DNA from: Brevibacillus_H sp049846925 | GTDB lineage: Bacteria; Bacillota; Bacilli; Brevibacillales; Brevibacillaceae | Assembly (NCBI RefSeq): GCF_049846925.1 | Contig: NZ_JBNCMT010000011.1 | Location: 1-64,000, forward strand | Reading direction: 5' to 3' | DNA: 64,000 bases | Shown here: piece by piece, positions 18,201-26,967 of the stretch | How the letters are laid out: every line of letters begins with the position of its first letter | Position numbering within the stretch: position 1 is the stretch's first letter | Notes under the pieces: model-generated | The model's input: only the letters and a program-made list of their open reading frames with translations | What the model was told of the DNA's origin: nothing | Database searches by the model: none | Program-made: the position numbers and the translations under genes

Positions 18201-19770
18201 AGCAAACGCACAGGCAAAAGTGTGTGTAAAGGTTCCTATCGTTCCCAACATCGGTACCATTGCGGTGGGCGTAGCCAAAGCAGGTGCGGACTACATTACC
18301 CTGTCAGGTTTTGATGGTGGTACTGGTGCTGCTCGTGTCCATGCTCTGCAACACGTCGGACTCCCTGCTGAAATCGGTGTGAAAGCTGCACACAACGCCC
18401 TTCTTGAAGCAGGATTACGTGACCAGGTGGAAATCTGGGCAGACGGCGGTGTGAAAAGTGCTGCAGACGTAATGAAGCTGATGCTTCTCGGTGCTAACCG
18501 TATCGGATTCGGTACACTGGCAATGATTGCTGTTGGTTGTACTACGTGCCGTGGTTGTCACCTTGATACATGTCACGTCGGGATTGCTACGCAAATTGAC
18601 TCGATGGAAGAAGCTCACGAGAAAGGGCTCCGCCGCTTCGTGCCTCGTCAGCTTGACCTTGCTATTAACGGGTTAAAACGATTCTTTACTTTATTCGGTG
18701 AGGAAGTACGCAGTATTACGGCTGAACTAGGATTTTCAAATACTCAAGATCTGGTTGGCCGTTCTGACTTATTAGTGCAGGCTCGTGGCTTGAACCAAAT
18801 GGATCTCGCCGCATTGCTGGCTGTGCATCCACTATCCTCACAAGTAACGTTTGCCAATCAATCTTCCAAAGGAACGCTGGTTCCTGTCGCTGTTGGCGGG
18901 GTTGCCGAAGAAGCTGACGCCAACTATTTCAATGCTGCAGGACCGATTCGAGTGACATTTAACGGCATTCTCTCTGGCGAGCGTGTTCTCGGCAGCCGCT
19001 GGTCAGGTGCTCGGGTGGAAAAACACCTGGATGGAAGCTATGTCAACTTGCCGGAAGTAAATCTGAATTTCACCTCAGGCAGTGTCCCTGGTAACGGTTT
19101 GGCTGCTTACAATGCACAAGGGGTCAATATTCGAGTCCAAGGCGGAGGCCAGGATGGTGTCGGTAAAACCGGATTCGGTGGTCGTGTTGCGATCCTGAAA
19201 GAAAAAGGTAAATATGGCGCTTATATCAATGGTTCAGTAGGAAAAAGCTTCTGCTACGGCGCTCAAAAAGGGCTATTTATCGTGCAGGGTAACGCAGATT
19301 CCCGTGCTTGCATCCGTCTCTCCGGTGCAGATGTTGTGTTCGGCGGCGAGTTGCAAGGCCCCATCCGGGATGATCTTGGCGGGATTGGTGCCCGTGCGAA
19401 TATCAAAGGCTTTGCCTTCGAATATATGACAAATGGTCGGGCTGTTGTATTGGGTGACCCAGGTCCATGGATTTGTGCAGGTATGACTGGTGGTTCCGTA
19501 TACGTACGCATCCAGCCAGAGCTGGGCTTTGACAAAGCAGCGTTGCAACGTCGGATTGCGAAAGGTGCCAAAGTATTCCTCTACAATCTCGATAACAAAG
19601 GAGTTGCCGATGTTCAGGAACTCCTGACAGCGTATAAGGAAGAGTTGCTTGCTACTGAGCAATACGAAACTGCTGCTCGCATCCAAAGTCTCATTGAGAA
19701 TGCGGCTCAGAACTTCCTGGTGATTTCTCCACGCAAAGAACAGGCAGACCCTTCTGTATCTACTGAATAA
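15232..19770 (+). CDS. Glutamate synthase large-subunit-like protein
   Basis: A 1512-residue protein with the full GltB layout: a class II glutamine amidotransferase domain at the N-terminus with nucleophile Cys24 (HDSCGI), a central domain, an FMN-binding (beta/alpha)8 synthase domain, and a C-terminal GXGXG beta-helix. The [3Fe-4S] cysteines are visible at C1103, C1109 and C1114 in C-x5-C-x4-C spacing, before VGIATQ. If processed as in GltB, 23 residues would be removed to expose Cys24. No gltD small subunit is nearby, so it may partner with a distant subunit or use ferredoxin. Translation initiation looks unusual (see the leader feature). A terminator follows. Confidence 0.9.
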   Translation: MERKEKREIIEQFQGYQAIEHDSCGIICIIEKSGKASRKNLDETIRSLIQMEHRSGFIDGEGDGCGLLTDIPRVLWSQYLHQANLEAELSFSSRFAVAHIFVPRKDHDELAVKEGIRQIFANHQLHIVLERVDQVHSEVLGKNGKLDEPSFWQIAIIPQENAPFAEGAAYAARLFEAHVAIEEQYNVHVASLSPYSAAYKVMGAANILPKYFADLNHADFATSVTIGHNRYSTNTLSNFFRVQPFSLLGHNGEINTISKLEEEAEMLGVPLVVGGSDSQNLNRTIETFIHRYRFSLFEALEVVFPPIHHEMKGFSQDLQDLYVTLRQAWGHFAQGPAGIVSRYGHECVFSVDSLGLRPLWMVESETSFYFSSEQGVINVRDMVREPKSIAPGEKVGITLLPNEGIEVVYHHDLQQKVLERFREKAEFSGSRSHLYFDYKAESCTAEPDMPEPTSAVFSAFGWDREQIQLIEQIASNGVEPIRSLGHDGPLAALSKERQNIADFIKESVAVVTNPAIDREREIEHFSTRVIIGPRAEFSSKQVSGKRIELPSPLLFEGQSLQQLAQDQGTYTLEQLVMTFNDNPSSVVILSTHFAEEEGLAAGLERIAQEAVQAAKNGAALLLLDDTQAHRDGHCWIDPLLVTAKIDKALKTSETTDGSNLRRKCSIIVRSGAIRSLHDICLLLGSGADALSPYVLFALGYAKGQTKSVANLYTTLTKGIEKVISTIGIHELRGYGRLFSSIGLHKDVANVLSIVNFCGSEQAGTSFSDLEADSKQRALDFANEGARESKTFHIFPRLWKLIGQIAAGEIPYADYALKLDETERENPIAIRHLTDIQFEGSTPIEPEAVNIGVGDHSLPFIISSMSFGSQNETAFRAYAEAADQLNMISMNGEGGEIKDMLGKYPRTRGIQVASGRFGVNIELANSSYLLEIKIGQGAKPGEGGHLPASKVTEKIAAARNATVGSDLISPSNNHDIYSIEDLAQMITELKTANAQAKVCVKVPIVPNIGTIAVGVAKAGADYITLSGFDGGTGAARVHALQHVGLPAEIGVKAAHNALLEAGLRDQVEIWADGGVKSAADVMKLMLLGANRIGFGTLAMIAVGCTTCRGCHLDTCHVGIATQIDSMEEAHEKGLRRFVPRQLDLAINGLKRFFTLFGEEVRSITAELGFSNTQDLVGRSDLLVQARGLNQMDLAALLAVHPLSSQVTFANQSSKGTLVPVAVGGVAEEADANYFNAAGPIRVTFNGILSGERVLGSRWSGARVEKHLDGSYVNLPEVNLNFTSGSVPGNGLAAYNAQGVNIRVQGGGQDGVGKTGFGGRVAILKEKGKYGAYINGSVGKSFCYGAQKGLFIVQGNADSRACIRLSGADVVFGGELQGPIRDDLGGIGARANIKGFAFEYMTNGRAVVLGDPGPWICAGMTGGSVYVRIQPELGFDKAALQRRIAKGAKVFLYNLDNKGVADVQELLTAYKEELLATEQYETAARIQSLIENAAQNFLVISPRKEQADPSVSTE

Positions 19771-19783
19771 GGCATTGCCTTTG

Positions 19784-19811
19784 AACCTCCATTTTTTGGA
19801 GGTTCTTTTTT
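19784..19811 (+). terminator. Rho-independent terminator
   Basis: AACCTCCA and TGGAGGTT form an 8-bp stem, followed by CTTTTTT, directly after the GOGAT-like gene. Confidence 0.9.
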
Positions 19812-19923
19812 GCAACTTATTTGCCGACAAAGTCGAAACTTCATATGCACGAATTCGTATGTACTAGTGTGATATCCTAGTAATTAAGGGGAGTTCCCGT
19901 AAATAAAAAGGAGTTGATTCAAC

Positions 19924-20607
19924 GTGTTTTTCCATCCAATGGACTTCTTGATTATTATCGCTTTTGGATTGTCTCTCTGGGCACAATTCCGCGTCAAGGG
20001 TACTTTCAACAGATACTCTGATGTTGCCGTTTCATCCGGTATCACTGGAGCAGAGGCCGCCCGCCGCATGCTTGATGCCAACGGTTTATCGCACATTCCG
20101 GTGCAGCATGTGCCAGGTACGTTGACCGACCACTACGATCCGATTGCCAAAGCCGTTCGCTTGTCAGACCCGGTCTATTTCAGCAACTCGATTTCGGCGA
20201 TTTCTGTAGCCTGCCATGAAGTGGGCCATGCCATCCAGCACAAGGTATCTTATCCGATGCTGGTAACCCGTCACCGCATCTTTCCTGTAACAAGAATTGC
20301 CTCTGGTATTGCACCATTTCTGCTTATTGCCGGTTTCTTGTTTCACGCAGCAAACCTGATTTTACTCGGGATTATCTTCTTTAGTGCCGTTGTCGCTTTT
20401 CAACTGGTTACCCTGCCTGTTGAGTTCAATGCGAGCAGCCGTGCAAGAGCACTCATGGTGCAAATGGGCTTCATCCGCAACTTCGAGGAGGAAGGTGTCC
20501 GCAAGGTTCTCGGTGCTGCCGCACTTACCTATGTAGCTGCCGCTCTGATCTCCCTTCTGGAATTGTTGAAATACGTCATGATCTTTAACAGCTCCGACGA
20601 CGATTAA
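19924..20607 (+). CDS. YugP-like membrane zinc metallopeptidase
   Basis: A 227-residue membrane protein with the zinc peptidase motif H98-E-V-G-H102 (HEVGHAIQH) between an N-terminal helix and three C-terminal helices, as in the YugP (Zn_peptidase_2) family. Its substrate is not established. The GTG start at 19924 follows AAAAGGAG. It precedes the comER-like gene by about 30 nt and the two may be cotranscribed. Confidence 0.92.
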   Translation: MFFHPMDFLIIIAFGLSLWAQFRVKGTFNRYSDVAVSSGITGAEAARRMLDANGLSHIPVQHVPGTLTDHYDPIAKAVRLSDPVYFSNSISAISVACHEVGHAIQHKVSYPMLVTRHRIFPVTRIASGIAPFLLIAGFLFHAANLILLGIIFFSAVVAFQLVTLPVEFNASSRARALMVQMGFIRNFEEEGVRKVLGAAALTYVAAALISLLELLKYVMIFNSSDDD

Positions 20608-20636
20608 TCAAAACCACCATGGAGGTCTCCAACACA

Positions 20637-21455
20637 ATGAACGTAGGCATTATTGGTCTTGGCAGTATGGGCAGTATGCTGGTGAAAGGATTGCTGAAAA
20701 GCAAAGTGATCCACCCTGCCCAGCTTTTTGTCTATAACCGCACTGTTTCCAAAACAGAATTGTTAGCTGAACAATACCCCTTTGTTGTCTGTCATGAATT
20801 GGCCGACGTCTGCAAAGCATCAGATATTTTGTTCCTGTGCACCAAACCGCTAGACATTTCTCCCTTGCTTATGCAGGTAAAGCCGTTCACAAAACCTGAA
20901 ACCCACATCGTTTCAGTTGCTGCTGGCGTCAGCCTTGCTCATTTGGCAGGTATATACGAAGGCCCCGTATCAAAAGTGATACCAACCGTAACCTCACAGG
21001 AGTTGCATGGGGTCTCTCTCTTCGCTTCCCATGAGTGTGTTGCTCCGGTACAGAAAGAGCAGCTTGTACAACTGCTCCAAGCAATCGGCAAAGCGTTTGA
21101 GATTACGGAATCTGCGATTGAGACGGCAACGATTTTGACCAGCAGTGCCCCCGGTTTGATTGCTGGTATGATGGAACAGTTCGCACAAGCAGCTTCCCGC
21201 AAAACACCTGAGCTCTCACTCGAAACTTACAGAAGTCTCCTGGTCGAAACACTGTTAGGTACGGCTCTTCTGTTAGATGCGGAAAAAATGGGCTTCGACG
21301 AGATGATTGAACGAGTGGCAACCAAAGGCGGCATTACAGAAGAAGGACTGTCTGTTCTTGGCAAGACACTGCCTCAAGCATTCGATGAACTTCTCGATAT
21401 GACGGAGCAGAAGCACAGCCTGTTAAAAAATCGAGTTGATGAGCAGTTCTCATAA
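20637..21455 (+). CDS. comER: ComER-like protein (pyrroline-5-carboxylate reductase family)
   Basis: A 272-residue NAD(P)-binding protein with GLGSMGS in the first Rossmann loop, then CTKPLDI and a C-terminal KGGITEEG motif that matches the KGG(V/I)T segment of the ProC family. The pattern is closest to ComER, the late-competence-locus ProC paralog of Bacillus, rather than to ProC itself; the biochemical activity of ComER is not well established. The start at 20637 is chosen because GGAGGT lies 10 nt before it; the upstream in-frame ATG overlaps that site. Confidence 0.75.
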   Translation: MNVGIIGLGSMGSMLVKGLLKSKVIHPAQLFVYNRTVSKTELLAEQYPFVVCHELADVCKASDILFLCTKPLDISPLLMQVKPFTKPETHIVSVAAGVSLAHLAGIYEGPVSKVIPTVTSQELHGVSLFASHECVAPVQKEQLVQLLQAIGKAFEITESAIETATILTSSAPGLIAGMMEQFAQAASRKTPELSLETYRSLLVETLLGTALLLDAEKMGFDEMIERVATKGGITEEGLSVLGKTLPQAFDELLDMTEQKHSLLKNRVDEQFS

Positions 21456-21548
21456 TATTCCTTCCATTTCGGTTCGTATTGGTTAACGAAAATCTTTTGT
21501 TATACTAGAGCTTGTACATAGACAACCGGATGGAAAGGACAGATTTGT

Positions 21549-22403
21549 ATGAAAATCGGATGGATCGGTTTGGGAAACATGGGGATTCCCATGGTCTCCA
21601 ATCTTATTCGTGCTGGTTTCGAAGTTGCACTTTACAACCGAACCAGAGCAAAAGCAGAGCAGTTACTTGCATTGGGGGCCAGCTTCGTAGACAAGCCTGC
21701 AGACCTTTACAAGACCTCTGATGTGGTTATTACAATGGTTAGCGATGACGCTGCGGTGAAAGAAATCTATACGGGTCCTGACAGCTTCCTTGCTGGTGCT
21801 ACAGCAGGAAAAATCGCTATTGATATGAGCACAGTCTCTCCGCAAACTTCGCAATTCCTGGCTAATCAATGTTCCGAGAAGGGCGTATCCTTCATGGATG
21901 CCCCTGTTTCAGGCAGCGTAAAGCCAGCAACAGACGGCACATTGATTATCATGGCTGGCGGAGATACGGACACATTTGAAAAAGTGAAAGGCATTTTTGC
22001 TGTACTTGGCAAAATGGCGTTGCACCTTGGCGGCAACGGCTCAGGAAGCAATGCGAAGCTTGCGATCAATCTTTTGCTCGGGATTACGGTTCAAGGGCTT
22101 GCGGAGACAGTACTGTTTGCCAATCAACGAGGAATCAAGACAGAAGACATGCTGAACATAATTACGGAGAGTGCAGTAGGTACTCCAATCGCTCGGATGA
22201 AATTACCAAACATCCTTGCCAACGAATTCCCTGCTGCCTTTGCGTTAAAGCATATGGCCAAAGACTTACGATTGGCTCAGGAAGCAGGAGCAGCTTTCCC
22301 ACTGGCGGAAACCGTGAATGGCGCCTACCAGTCTGCATTGCAAGATGGATATGGCGATCAGGACGTCATGGCGATTCTCGGATTCCTGGCAGGTAAGAGA
22401 TAG
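21549..22403 (+). CDS. NAD(P)-dependent beta-hydroxyacid dehydrogenase (3-hydroxyisobutyrate dehydrogenase family)
   Basis: A 284-residue enzyme with the GLGNMG nucleotide loop (residues 7-12), the substrate motif DAPVSGSVKPATDG, and the catalytic lysine K170 in GSGSNAKLAIN. These features define the HIBADH/GLYR1/tartronate-semialdehyde reductase family, which oxidises or reduces beta-hydroxyacids. The real substrate may be 3-hydroxyisobutyrate, succinic semialdehyde or glyoxylate. The ATG at 21549 follows GGAAAGGAC. A repeat element and a bidirectional terminator follow it. Confidence 0.9.
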   Translation: MKIGWIGLGNMGIPMVSNLIRAGFEVALYNRTRAKAEQLLALGASFVDKPADLYKTSDVVITMVSDDAAVKEIYTGPDSFLAGATAGKIAIDMSTVSPQTSQFLANQCSEKGVSFMDAPVSGSVKPATDGTLIIMAGGDTDTFEKVKGIFAVLGKMALHLGGNGSGSNAKLAINLLLGITVQGLAETVLFANQRGIKTEDMLNIITESAVGTPIARMKLPNILANEFPAAFALKHMAKDLRLAQEAGAAFPLAETVNGAYQSALQDGYGDQDVMAILGFLAGKR

Positions 22404-22419
22404 GAAATACCCACTCGAT

Positions 22420-22457
22420 ACAAGCTATCGCTGGCATCGGGCGGGGCCCCATACTAA
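22420..22457 (+). repeat. Dispersed GC-rich intergenic repeat, copy 1
   Basis: A 38-bp stretch (core CTGGCATCGGGCGGGGCCCC) that recurs, with changes, at 58275-58312 and 60281-60318. It lies between a plus-strand gene end and a terminator, on the 3' side of the minus-strand IseA-like gene. Confidence 0.7.
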
Positions 22458-22461
22458 CTAC

Positions 22462-22503
22462 AAAAAGCGGTCTGCTCGTGTTTAGAGAACAGACCGCTTT
22501 TTT
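22462..22503. terminator. Bidirectional terminator
   Basis: AAAAAGCGGTCTG and CAGACCGCTTTTTT form a 13-bp stem between the convergent dehydrogenase and IseA-like genes. Confidence 0.92.
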
Positions 22504-22508
22504 ACGTT

Positions 22509-23201
22509 TTACAGCATGCCGTGTGGTTCTTCTACTTTCCAGCCAATGCCTTTCACTTTGCGAACCGTAACCAGTACTAGCTCGAATTCTCCTTCTTCTC
22601 CAAACGGAACTTTCAACTCGTATTTCTTCCGATCGCCTTTATCCTCGATTAACGAAGGTTGTGCTTTTTCCCATTCCAACAGACTGCCGAAATCTGCATC
22701 CGGTTGAGCTAACCTACCGTCTCGTTGGATAAAACCAAACTGCTCAAACATTTGCTCACTTGCTTCCTTAGTGTACGTTTCCTGCAAGTAGGTCAACAAT
22801 TCCTCTTTGGTATCAAGGTCAGGACCCATGAAACGATAGAACATATCTCCCTCGGAGAAACTTTCAATTTCCACTCCGTCTGGATAGGTTCCGCCGCCAG
22901 ACACAAACCAGAAATGACTCATCGCATCAACGGCCAATTGTACAACAGCTTTTTCATCCATATTTTCAATTGATTGTGGAGTTTCAGCTACTGGTTGATC
23001 TGGATTTGCATCTACAGGCTGATCTGCGGGCTGAACGGCCGTTTCATGGCCACTTGCAGAAGGATCAGTTGCTGCTGGTTGCTGTTCTGTGGTTGTTGTC
23101 GGTGCTGCCGGATCAGGCTGTGAACTTTGCGTACAGGCCGAAAGCATACTGACCGCACCGGATAATGCGATAATACAGGCATACGTTTTTACTTTTTTCA
23201 T
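22509..23201 (-). CDS. IseA-like lipoprotein (putative DL-endopeptidase inhibitor)
   Basis: A 230-residue lipoprotein: signal sequence, lipobox LSAC with Cys23, a long Pro/Thr/Gln-rich linker (about residues 24-75), then a C-terminal domain. The segment with YRFMGPDLDTKEELLTYL, and ADFGSLLEWEKA later, resembles the IseA (YoeB) fold that inhibits NlpC/P60 DL-endopeptidases in B. subtilis. IseA itself is secreted; here the domain would be tethered to the membrane. The family assignment is from pattern memory, not a search. It may relate functionally to the NlpC/P60 hydrolase at 48924, which is an inference. Confidence 0.7.
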   Translation of the reverse strand: MKKVKTYACIIALSGAVSMLSACTQSSQPDPAAPTTTTEQQPAATDPSASGHETAVQPADQPVDANPDQPVAETPQSIENMDEKAVVQLAVDAMSHFWFVSGGGTYPDGVEIESFSEGDMFYRFMGPDLDTKEELLTYLQETYTKEASEQMFEQFGFIQRDGRLAQPDADFGSLLEWEKAQPSLIEDKGDRKKYELKVPFGEEGEFELVLVTVRKVKGIGWKVEEPHGML

Positions 23202-23241
23202 AATGAAGACCTCTCCTTATCTATCCAAAGCTCTTCTCTCT

Positions 23242-24453
23242 CTAATTATCTGTCTCTATGATTTCGTTCATTTTGGGAAGACTGTACCACACCCACAGAC
23301 CAGCCACCAAAAGCAAGCTGCTCGTCAGCCAAAACACACTTCGAAGTCCAATCCAGCTTGCTACGATTCCTCCCGTCACGGGTCCCAGCATACTCCCGAT
23401 CGACACAAAGCTGTTGTTATAACCATACACTCTGCTCGTCATCTCACTGGGGGTTACCTTTCGCAAAATCGCATTGATGGATGGAAGCAGTCCACCAATA
23501 CAAAGCCCTTGCAGAAAGCGCAAACCAACTAATTGCCAGACCGACTGTACGAATGATTGCGGAATAATAACTAGTGCAGCAATAAATATACAGCATAACA
23601 ATACCTTTTGTGAACCGAAATGATCACCCAGTTTTCCCAATTGTGGAGAAGCAATTACATTAGCCAGCCCCATCGCTGCCGTCACCAGGCCGGCGAAAAA
23701 AGCAACCCCCTCCTTCGCACCGATCAAGCTTTGGACGTAAATGGGAAGCACCGGGTTAATGCTGAGCAAGGCGAATTGAATCATGATCGTTGTAAAAAAA
23801 ACAGCAGGTAGTGGCTGTGTAGAAAAAATCATTTTGAAATCTTCACGTATGCTACTGCGTTCTTTGGCTGTCGGTGGCGTGAATTCCTCTTTTACCGTAA
23901 ACGTTACAACGATTGTAGCAGTAAGAAGCAAACATCCCGTAATGATAAAAACATAGCGAAACCCAACAGCTTCTGCTAACAAACCTCCAAACAACGGGCC
24001 CATAATTGTTCCAGCGATACCGCAAGACTGCAACATCCCCTGAGCCCAGCCTGCTTTTTCTTGTGGGGCCATCGATGCAATTAATGCAGTGCTCGCAGGA
24101 ATTATTCCTCCTACTGTACCATTTAGCAGTCGCAATCCTAATAACTGCCATACACTCCCTGAAAATCCAGTCAGTGCAATAATAATCGACATGAAATATC
24201 CTGAGCGAAGAATCATAATTTTGCGACCGTACTTGTCTGCCAGATTCCCCCAGATCGGCGACACAAGCGCTGCCGTTAAAAAATTGGCACCGAAAATAAT
24301 CCCTGCCCATGCAGTTGCCTGCTTTGGATCGTGAATACCCAACTCATGTTGAATGAACAGCGGTAGAAAAGGCATGACCATACTCATCCCGACCATTACA
24401 AGAAAAAGACATGCACATAAGACATATAAATTTCGTTGCCAGATTTCCATCAT
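23242..24453 (-). CDS. MFS transporter, drug:H+ antiporter-1 type
   Basis: A 403-residue, 12-helix major facilitator protein. The motif-A-like loop GNLADKYGRKIM lies between helices 2 and 3, and a related GKLGDHFGS loop lies in the second half. The drug antiporter signature region around LGLRLLNGTVGGIIPAS fits the DHA1 family. The start at 24453 (ATGATGGAA) follows AAAGGGG. It is the next gene after ygaD on the same strand. Substrates are unknown. Confidence 0.88.
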   Translation of the reverse strand: MMEIWQRNLYVLCACLFLVMVGMSMVMPFLPLFIQHELGIHDPKQATAWAGIIFGANFLTAALVSPIWGNLADKYGRKIMILRSGYFMSIIIALTGFSGSVWQLLGLRLLNGTVGGIIPASTALIASMAPQEKAGWAQGMLQSCGIAGTIMGPLFGGLLAEAVGFRYVFIITGCLLLTATIVVTFTVKEEFTPPTAKERSSIREDFKMIFSTQPLPAVFFTTIMIQFALLSINPVLPIYVQSLIGAKEGVAFFAGLVTAAMGLANVIASPQLGKLGDHFGSQKVLLCCIFIAALVIIPQSFVQSVWQLVGLRFLQGLCIGGLLPSINAILRKVTPSEMTSRVYGYNNSFVSIGSMLGPVTGGIVASWIGLRSVFWLTSSLLLVAGLWVWYSLPKMNEIIETDN

Positions 24454-24485
24454 CGGACCCCTTTCTTCAGCTAAGGGTAAAGCCA

Positions 24486-24517
24486 AAAAGCCGCCAAATG
24501 GTCAGGCAGCTTTACAA
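24486..24517 (-). terminator. Terminator at the end of ygaD
   Basis: On the minus strand AAAGCTGCC, loop, GGCGGCTTTTT forms a stem with one mismatch and a T-run. It overlaps the last codons of ygaD. Confidence 0.6.
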
Positions 24518-26299
24518 ATAACAGCTTTCATCCTCTGCTGAGACAAAATCCTGTACGCTCCAAAGCGAATGATATACTCCCTTTTGCTCCAACAATTCCT
24601 CATGTTTGCCCATCTCTACAATTTGTCCTTCTTTCATCACGACAATTTTGTCAACGTGCGTAATGGTAGACAATCGATGTGCTACGATGATTGTCGTCCT
24701 TCCTTTTGCCAGCTTGGCTAAAGACTCCTGAATCATATGCTCTGACTCCAAATCAAGCGCTGATGTTGCCTCATCTAGAATAAGAATTCCCGGATCTTTC
24801 AGGAATACGCGGGCAATAGCGATCCGTTGTTTCTGTCCGCCTGAGAGCTTGACGCCTCTCTCACCCAACTCCGTGTCGTACCCTTCTGGCAGTTGAGTGA
24901 TAAAATCATGGGCATTGGCAGCTTGGGCGGCCAAAAACACTTGCTCATCAGATGCTTGTGGATCCCCCATGAGAATGTTCACTTTTGCTGATTCGCTGAA
25001 CAATATGTTATCCTGCATCACGATCCCGATGTGACTTCTCAGGTTCATCTGCTTTACGTCTCTGACATCGATTCCGTCAATCCGTATACTACCCTCGGTT
25101 ACGTCCCAAAAGCGGGGCAACAGACTGATTAAGGAAGACTTCCCGCCTCCAGACATACCGACCAAAGCTACGGTTTCACCCGGCTCAATGGTGAGGTTGA
25201 TCTCTTTTAAAATCAGCTCTCCCTCCCTGCGATAGCGAAAGGAAACGTTGTCGAATTCAATTCGTCCCCTGACTCTTTTTGTCTCAGGCTGAATCGGCAG
25301 CTCGATGGCATTCGGCCGATCCATGATGTCATACTCTTCATCCATAAACTCAAACATTCGCTCCATAGAAGCAGTCGCTTGCGTCAGGGTCGTCGATGAG
25401 TTGACGATTCGACGGAGGGGGGTATACAGCTTATCCAGATACGCATAGAATGCGATGAGTGTCCCGATAGAAAGGTTGCCGAGAATGACCTGATATCCGG
25501 CATATCCGATCACCATCAACGGCGCTACGTCTGTAATTGTGTTGACTACGGCAAATGTGTTGGCATTCCAGCTTGTATGCTTCAATGCCTTTTGCAAAAA
25601 GTGCTCATTTTGCTTGGCAAATTGTTTTTCCTCGTAATCTTCTATCGCAAAGCTGCGAATGACAGGAATTCCATTGATCCGCTCATGCAGATGTCCTTGC
25701 AATTGAGCCAAAGCTTGGGAACGATCCTTGGTCAACTGGCGCAACCGCTTATAAAAGAACTTAACCGAGAATGCATACAGAGGGAAAATAAGCAGTGAAA
25801 TCAGTGTTAATTCTATATCCATGAAAAGCATGATCCCGATGGTTATGGAAACAGTGATGAGATCAATCCAGATATTCATCAAACCTGTATCGACAAAGCT
25901 TTTGGTTGACTCTACGTCATTAATGACGCGAGAGATAACCTCGCCTACTTTATGATTGTTGTAGTACCGCATGGACAATCGCTGTACATGGGCAAACAAC
26001 TGATTGCGTATATCGTACAGGATACGGCTAGATACCCACTGAGCATAGTACTGCCGGAAATACTCCACAGGTGCACGCACAACTGTGAAAATGATGATGG
26101 CTGCCCCCATGAGCCAGAAGAGTTGAGTCAGCTTTTCGCCTAGCGGCATGTTGCCTGGCAACAAATCATCGATGACATATTTTATCAGCAGAGGTATCAA
26201 GAGTGGAATGCCAAACTTGATAATACCGATACAGATCGTCAGGATAATCCTGCCAGAATAGGGTTTGACGAATGATAAATAGCGTCTGACACTATTCAT
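24512..26299 (-). CDS. ygaD: ABC exporter, fused permease/ATPase (YgaD-like)
   Basis: A 595-residue half-transporter with a six-helix type IV transmembrane domain (about residues 10-300) and a nucleotide-binding domain with Walker A GMSGGGKSS, signature LSGGQKQR, Walker B ILILDEATS and the AHRLST switch. It would act as a homodimer exporting lipids or drugs (MsbA/BmrA type). Its position next to ygaC equals that of ygaD in B. subtilis. The start at 26299 follows GGAGGG; a slightly longer reading contains that site. Confidence 0.9.
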   Translation of the reverse strand: MNSVRRYLSFVKPYSGRIILTICIGIIKFGIPLLIPLLIKYVIDDLLPGNMPLGEKLTQLFWLMGAAIIIFTVVRAPVEYFRQYYAQWVSSRILYDIRNQLFAHVQRLSMRYYNNHKVGEVISRVINDVESTKSFVDTGLMNIWIDLITVSITIGIMLFMDIELTLISLLIFPLYAFSVKFFYKRLRQLTKDRSQALAQLQGHLHERINGIPVIRSFAIEDYEEKQFAKQNEHFLQKALKHTSWNANTFAVVNTITDVAPLMVIGYAGYQVILGNLSIGTLIAFYAYLDKLYTPLRRIVNSSTTLTQATASMERMFEFMDEEYDIMDRPNAIELPIQPETKRVRGRIEFDNVSFRYRREGELILKEINLTIEPGETVALVGMSGGGKSSLISLLPRFWDVTEGSIRIDGIDVRDVKQMNLRSHIGIVMQDNILFSESAKVNILMGDPQASDEQVFLAAQAANAHDFITQLPEGYDTELGERGVKLSGGQKQRIAIARVFLKDPGILILDEATSALDLESEHMIQESLAKLAKGRTTIIVAHRLSTITHVDKIVVMKEGQIVEMGKHEELLEQKGVYHSLWSVQDFVSAEDESCYL

Positions 26300-26344
26300 G
26301 CAAAATCCCTCCATTTAGTAAGAAAAATGGACAAGTAAGAATAA

Positions 26345-26376
26345 ACCCCCCTCCCAAAATTGCCGGGGAGAGGGAT
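26345..26376 (-). terminator. Terminator of ygaC
   Basis: A GC-rich hairpin (minus strand: CCCTCTCCCC, loop, GGGAGGGGGG) followed by TTTATTC lies right after the ygaC stop codon. Confidence 0.6.
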
Positions 26377-26913
26377 CTACTCTTCATCAACACGTAAGAT
26401 CTGATATCGCTCATACCAGCGCTGTACGAAGCCGTTTTGGAATGGTCCTCTTTTGGCATGAATCCACTCCAATACCTCTTTCAATGCTTTCTGAACACGT
26501 TCCTGGACTGCGGGTGGATAATTCATCAGTTTGCTGTGCAGGGCAAACTCTTCTTCATCTAAAATTATGTATGACATATCCGGAAATACCTTTACATCCA
26601 AATCATAATCGATGTAGCTGAGCAGGTTCCCTTTCATGGAGAACGGTGAACCGATGTTACAGTAATAATAAATACCATCATCACGGATCATTGCGATCGT
26701 ATTAAACCATTGTCCACGACCGAACGTGCAAATCGCAGGTTCTCTTGTCCGCCACTCACGTCCATCCGCTTCCGTCACCCGAACCCGATCATTGCCGCCA
26801 ATTACAACGGCATCACTGCTGTGGATCAGTGTGGTCTTGTCCCACGAACGGTGCAAAGACTGGTCATGTTTATAACTTTCGATTCGAATTATACTTCCTG
26901 GTGCAGACGACAT
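26377..26913 (-). CDS. ygaC: YgaC/Ntdp-like nucleoside tri- and diphosphatase (DUF402)
   Basis: A 178-residue soluble protein of the UPF0374/DUF402 family. Typical pieces are RSWDKTTLI, the acidic region YIDYDLDVKVFPD with the metal-binding aspartates, and IILDEEEF. The Staphylococcus aureus homolog Ntdp hydrolyses nucleoside tri- and diphosphates; that activity is inferred here. The position next to ygaD matches B. subtilis. A GGAGAG site precedes the ATG. Confidence 0.9.
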   Translation of the reverse strand: MSSAPGSIIRIESYKHDQSLHRSWDKTTLIHSSDAVVIGGNDRVRVTEADGREWRTREPAICTFGRGQWFNTIAMIRDDGIYYYCNIGSPFSMKGNLLSYIDYDLDVKVFPDMSYIILDEEEFALHSKLMNYPPAVQERVQKALKEVLEWIHAKRGPFQNGFVQRWYERYQILRVDEE

Positions 26914-26967
26914 GACTCTCTCCTTTCTTCTCTTCTGTATATACTAATTGGATGAGGTGATCGTCTA

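Noticed and set aside
19273..19830. 185-codon open frame antisense to the GOGAT-like gene
   Set aside because: It overlaps a well-supported coding region in another frame, lacks a ribosome binding site and shows no domain.
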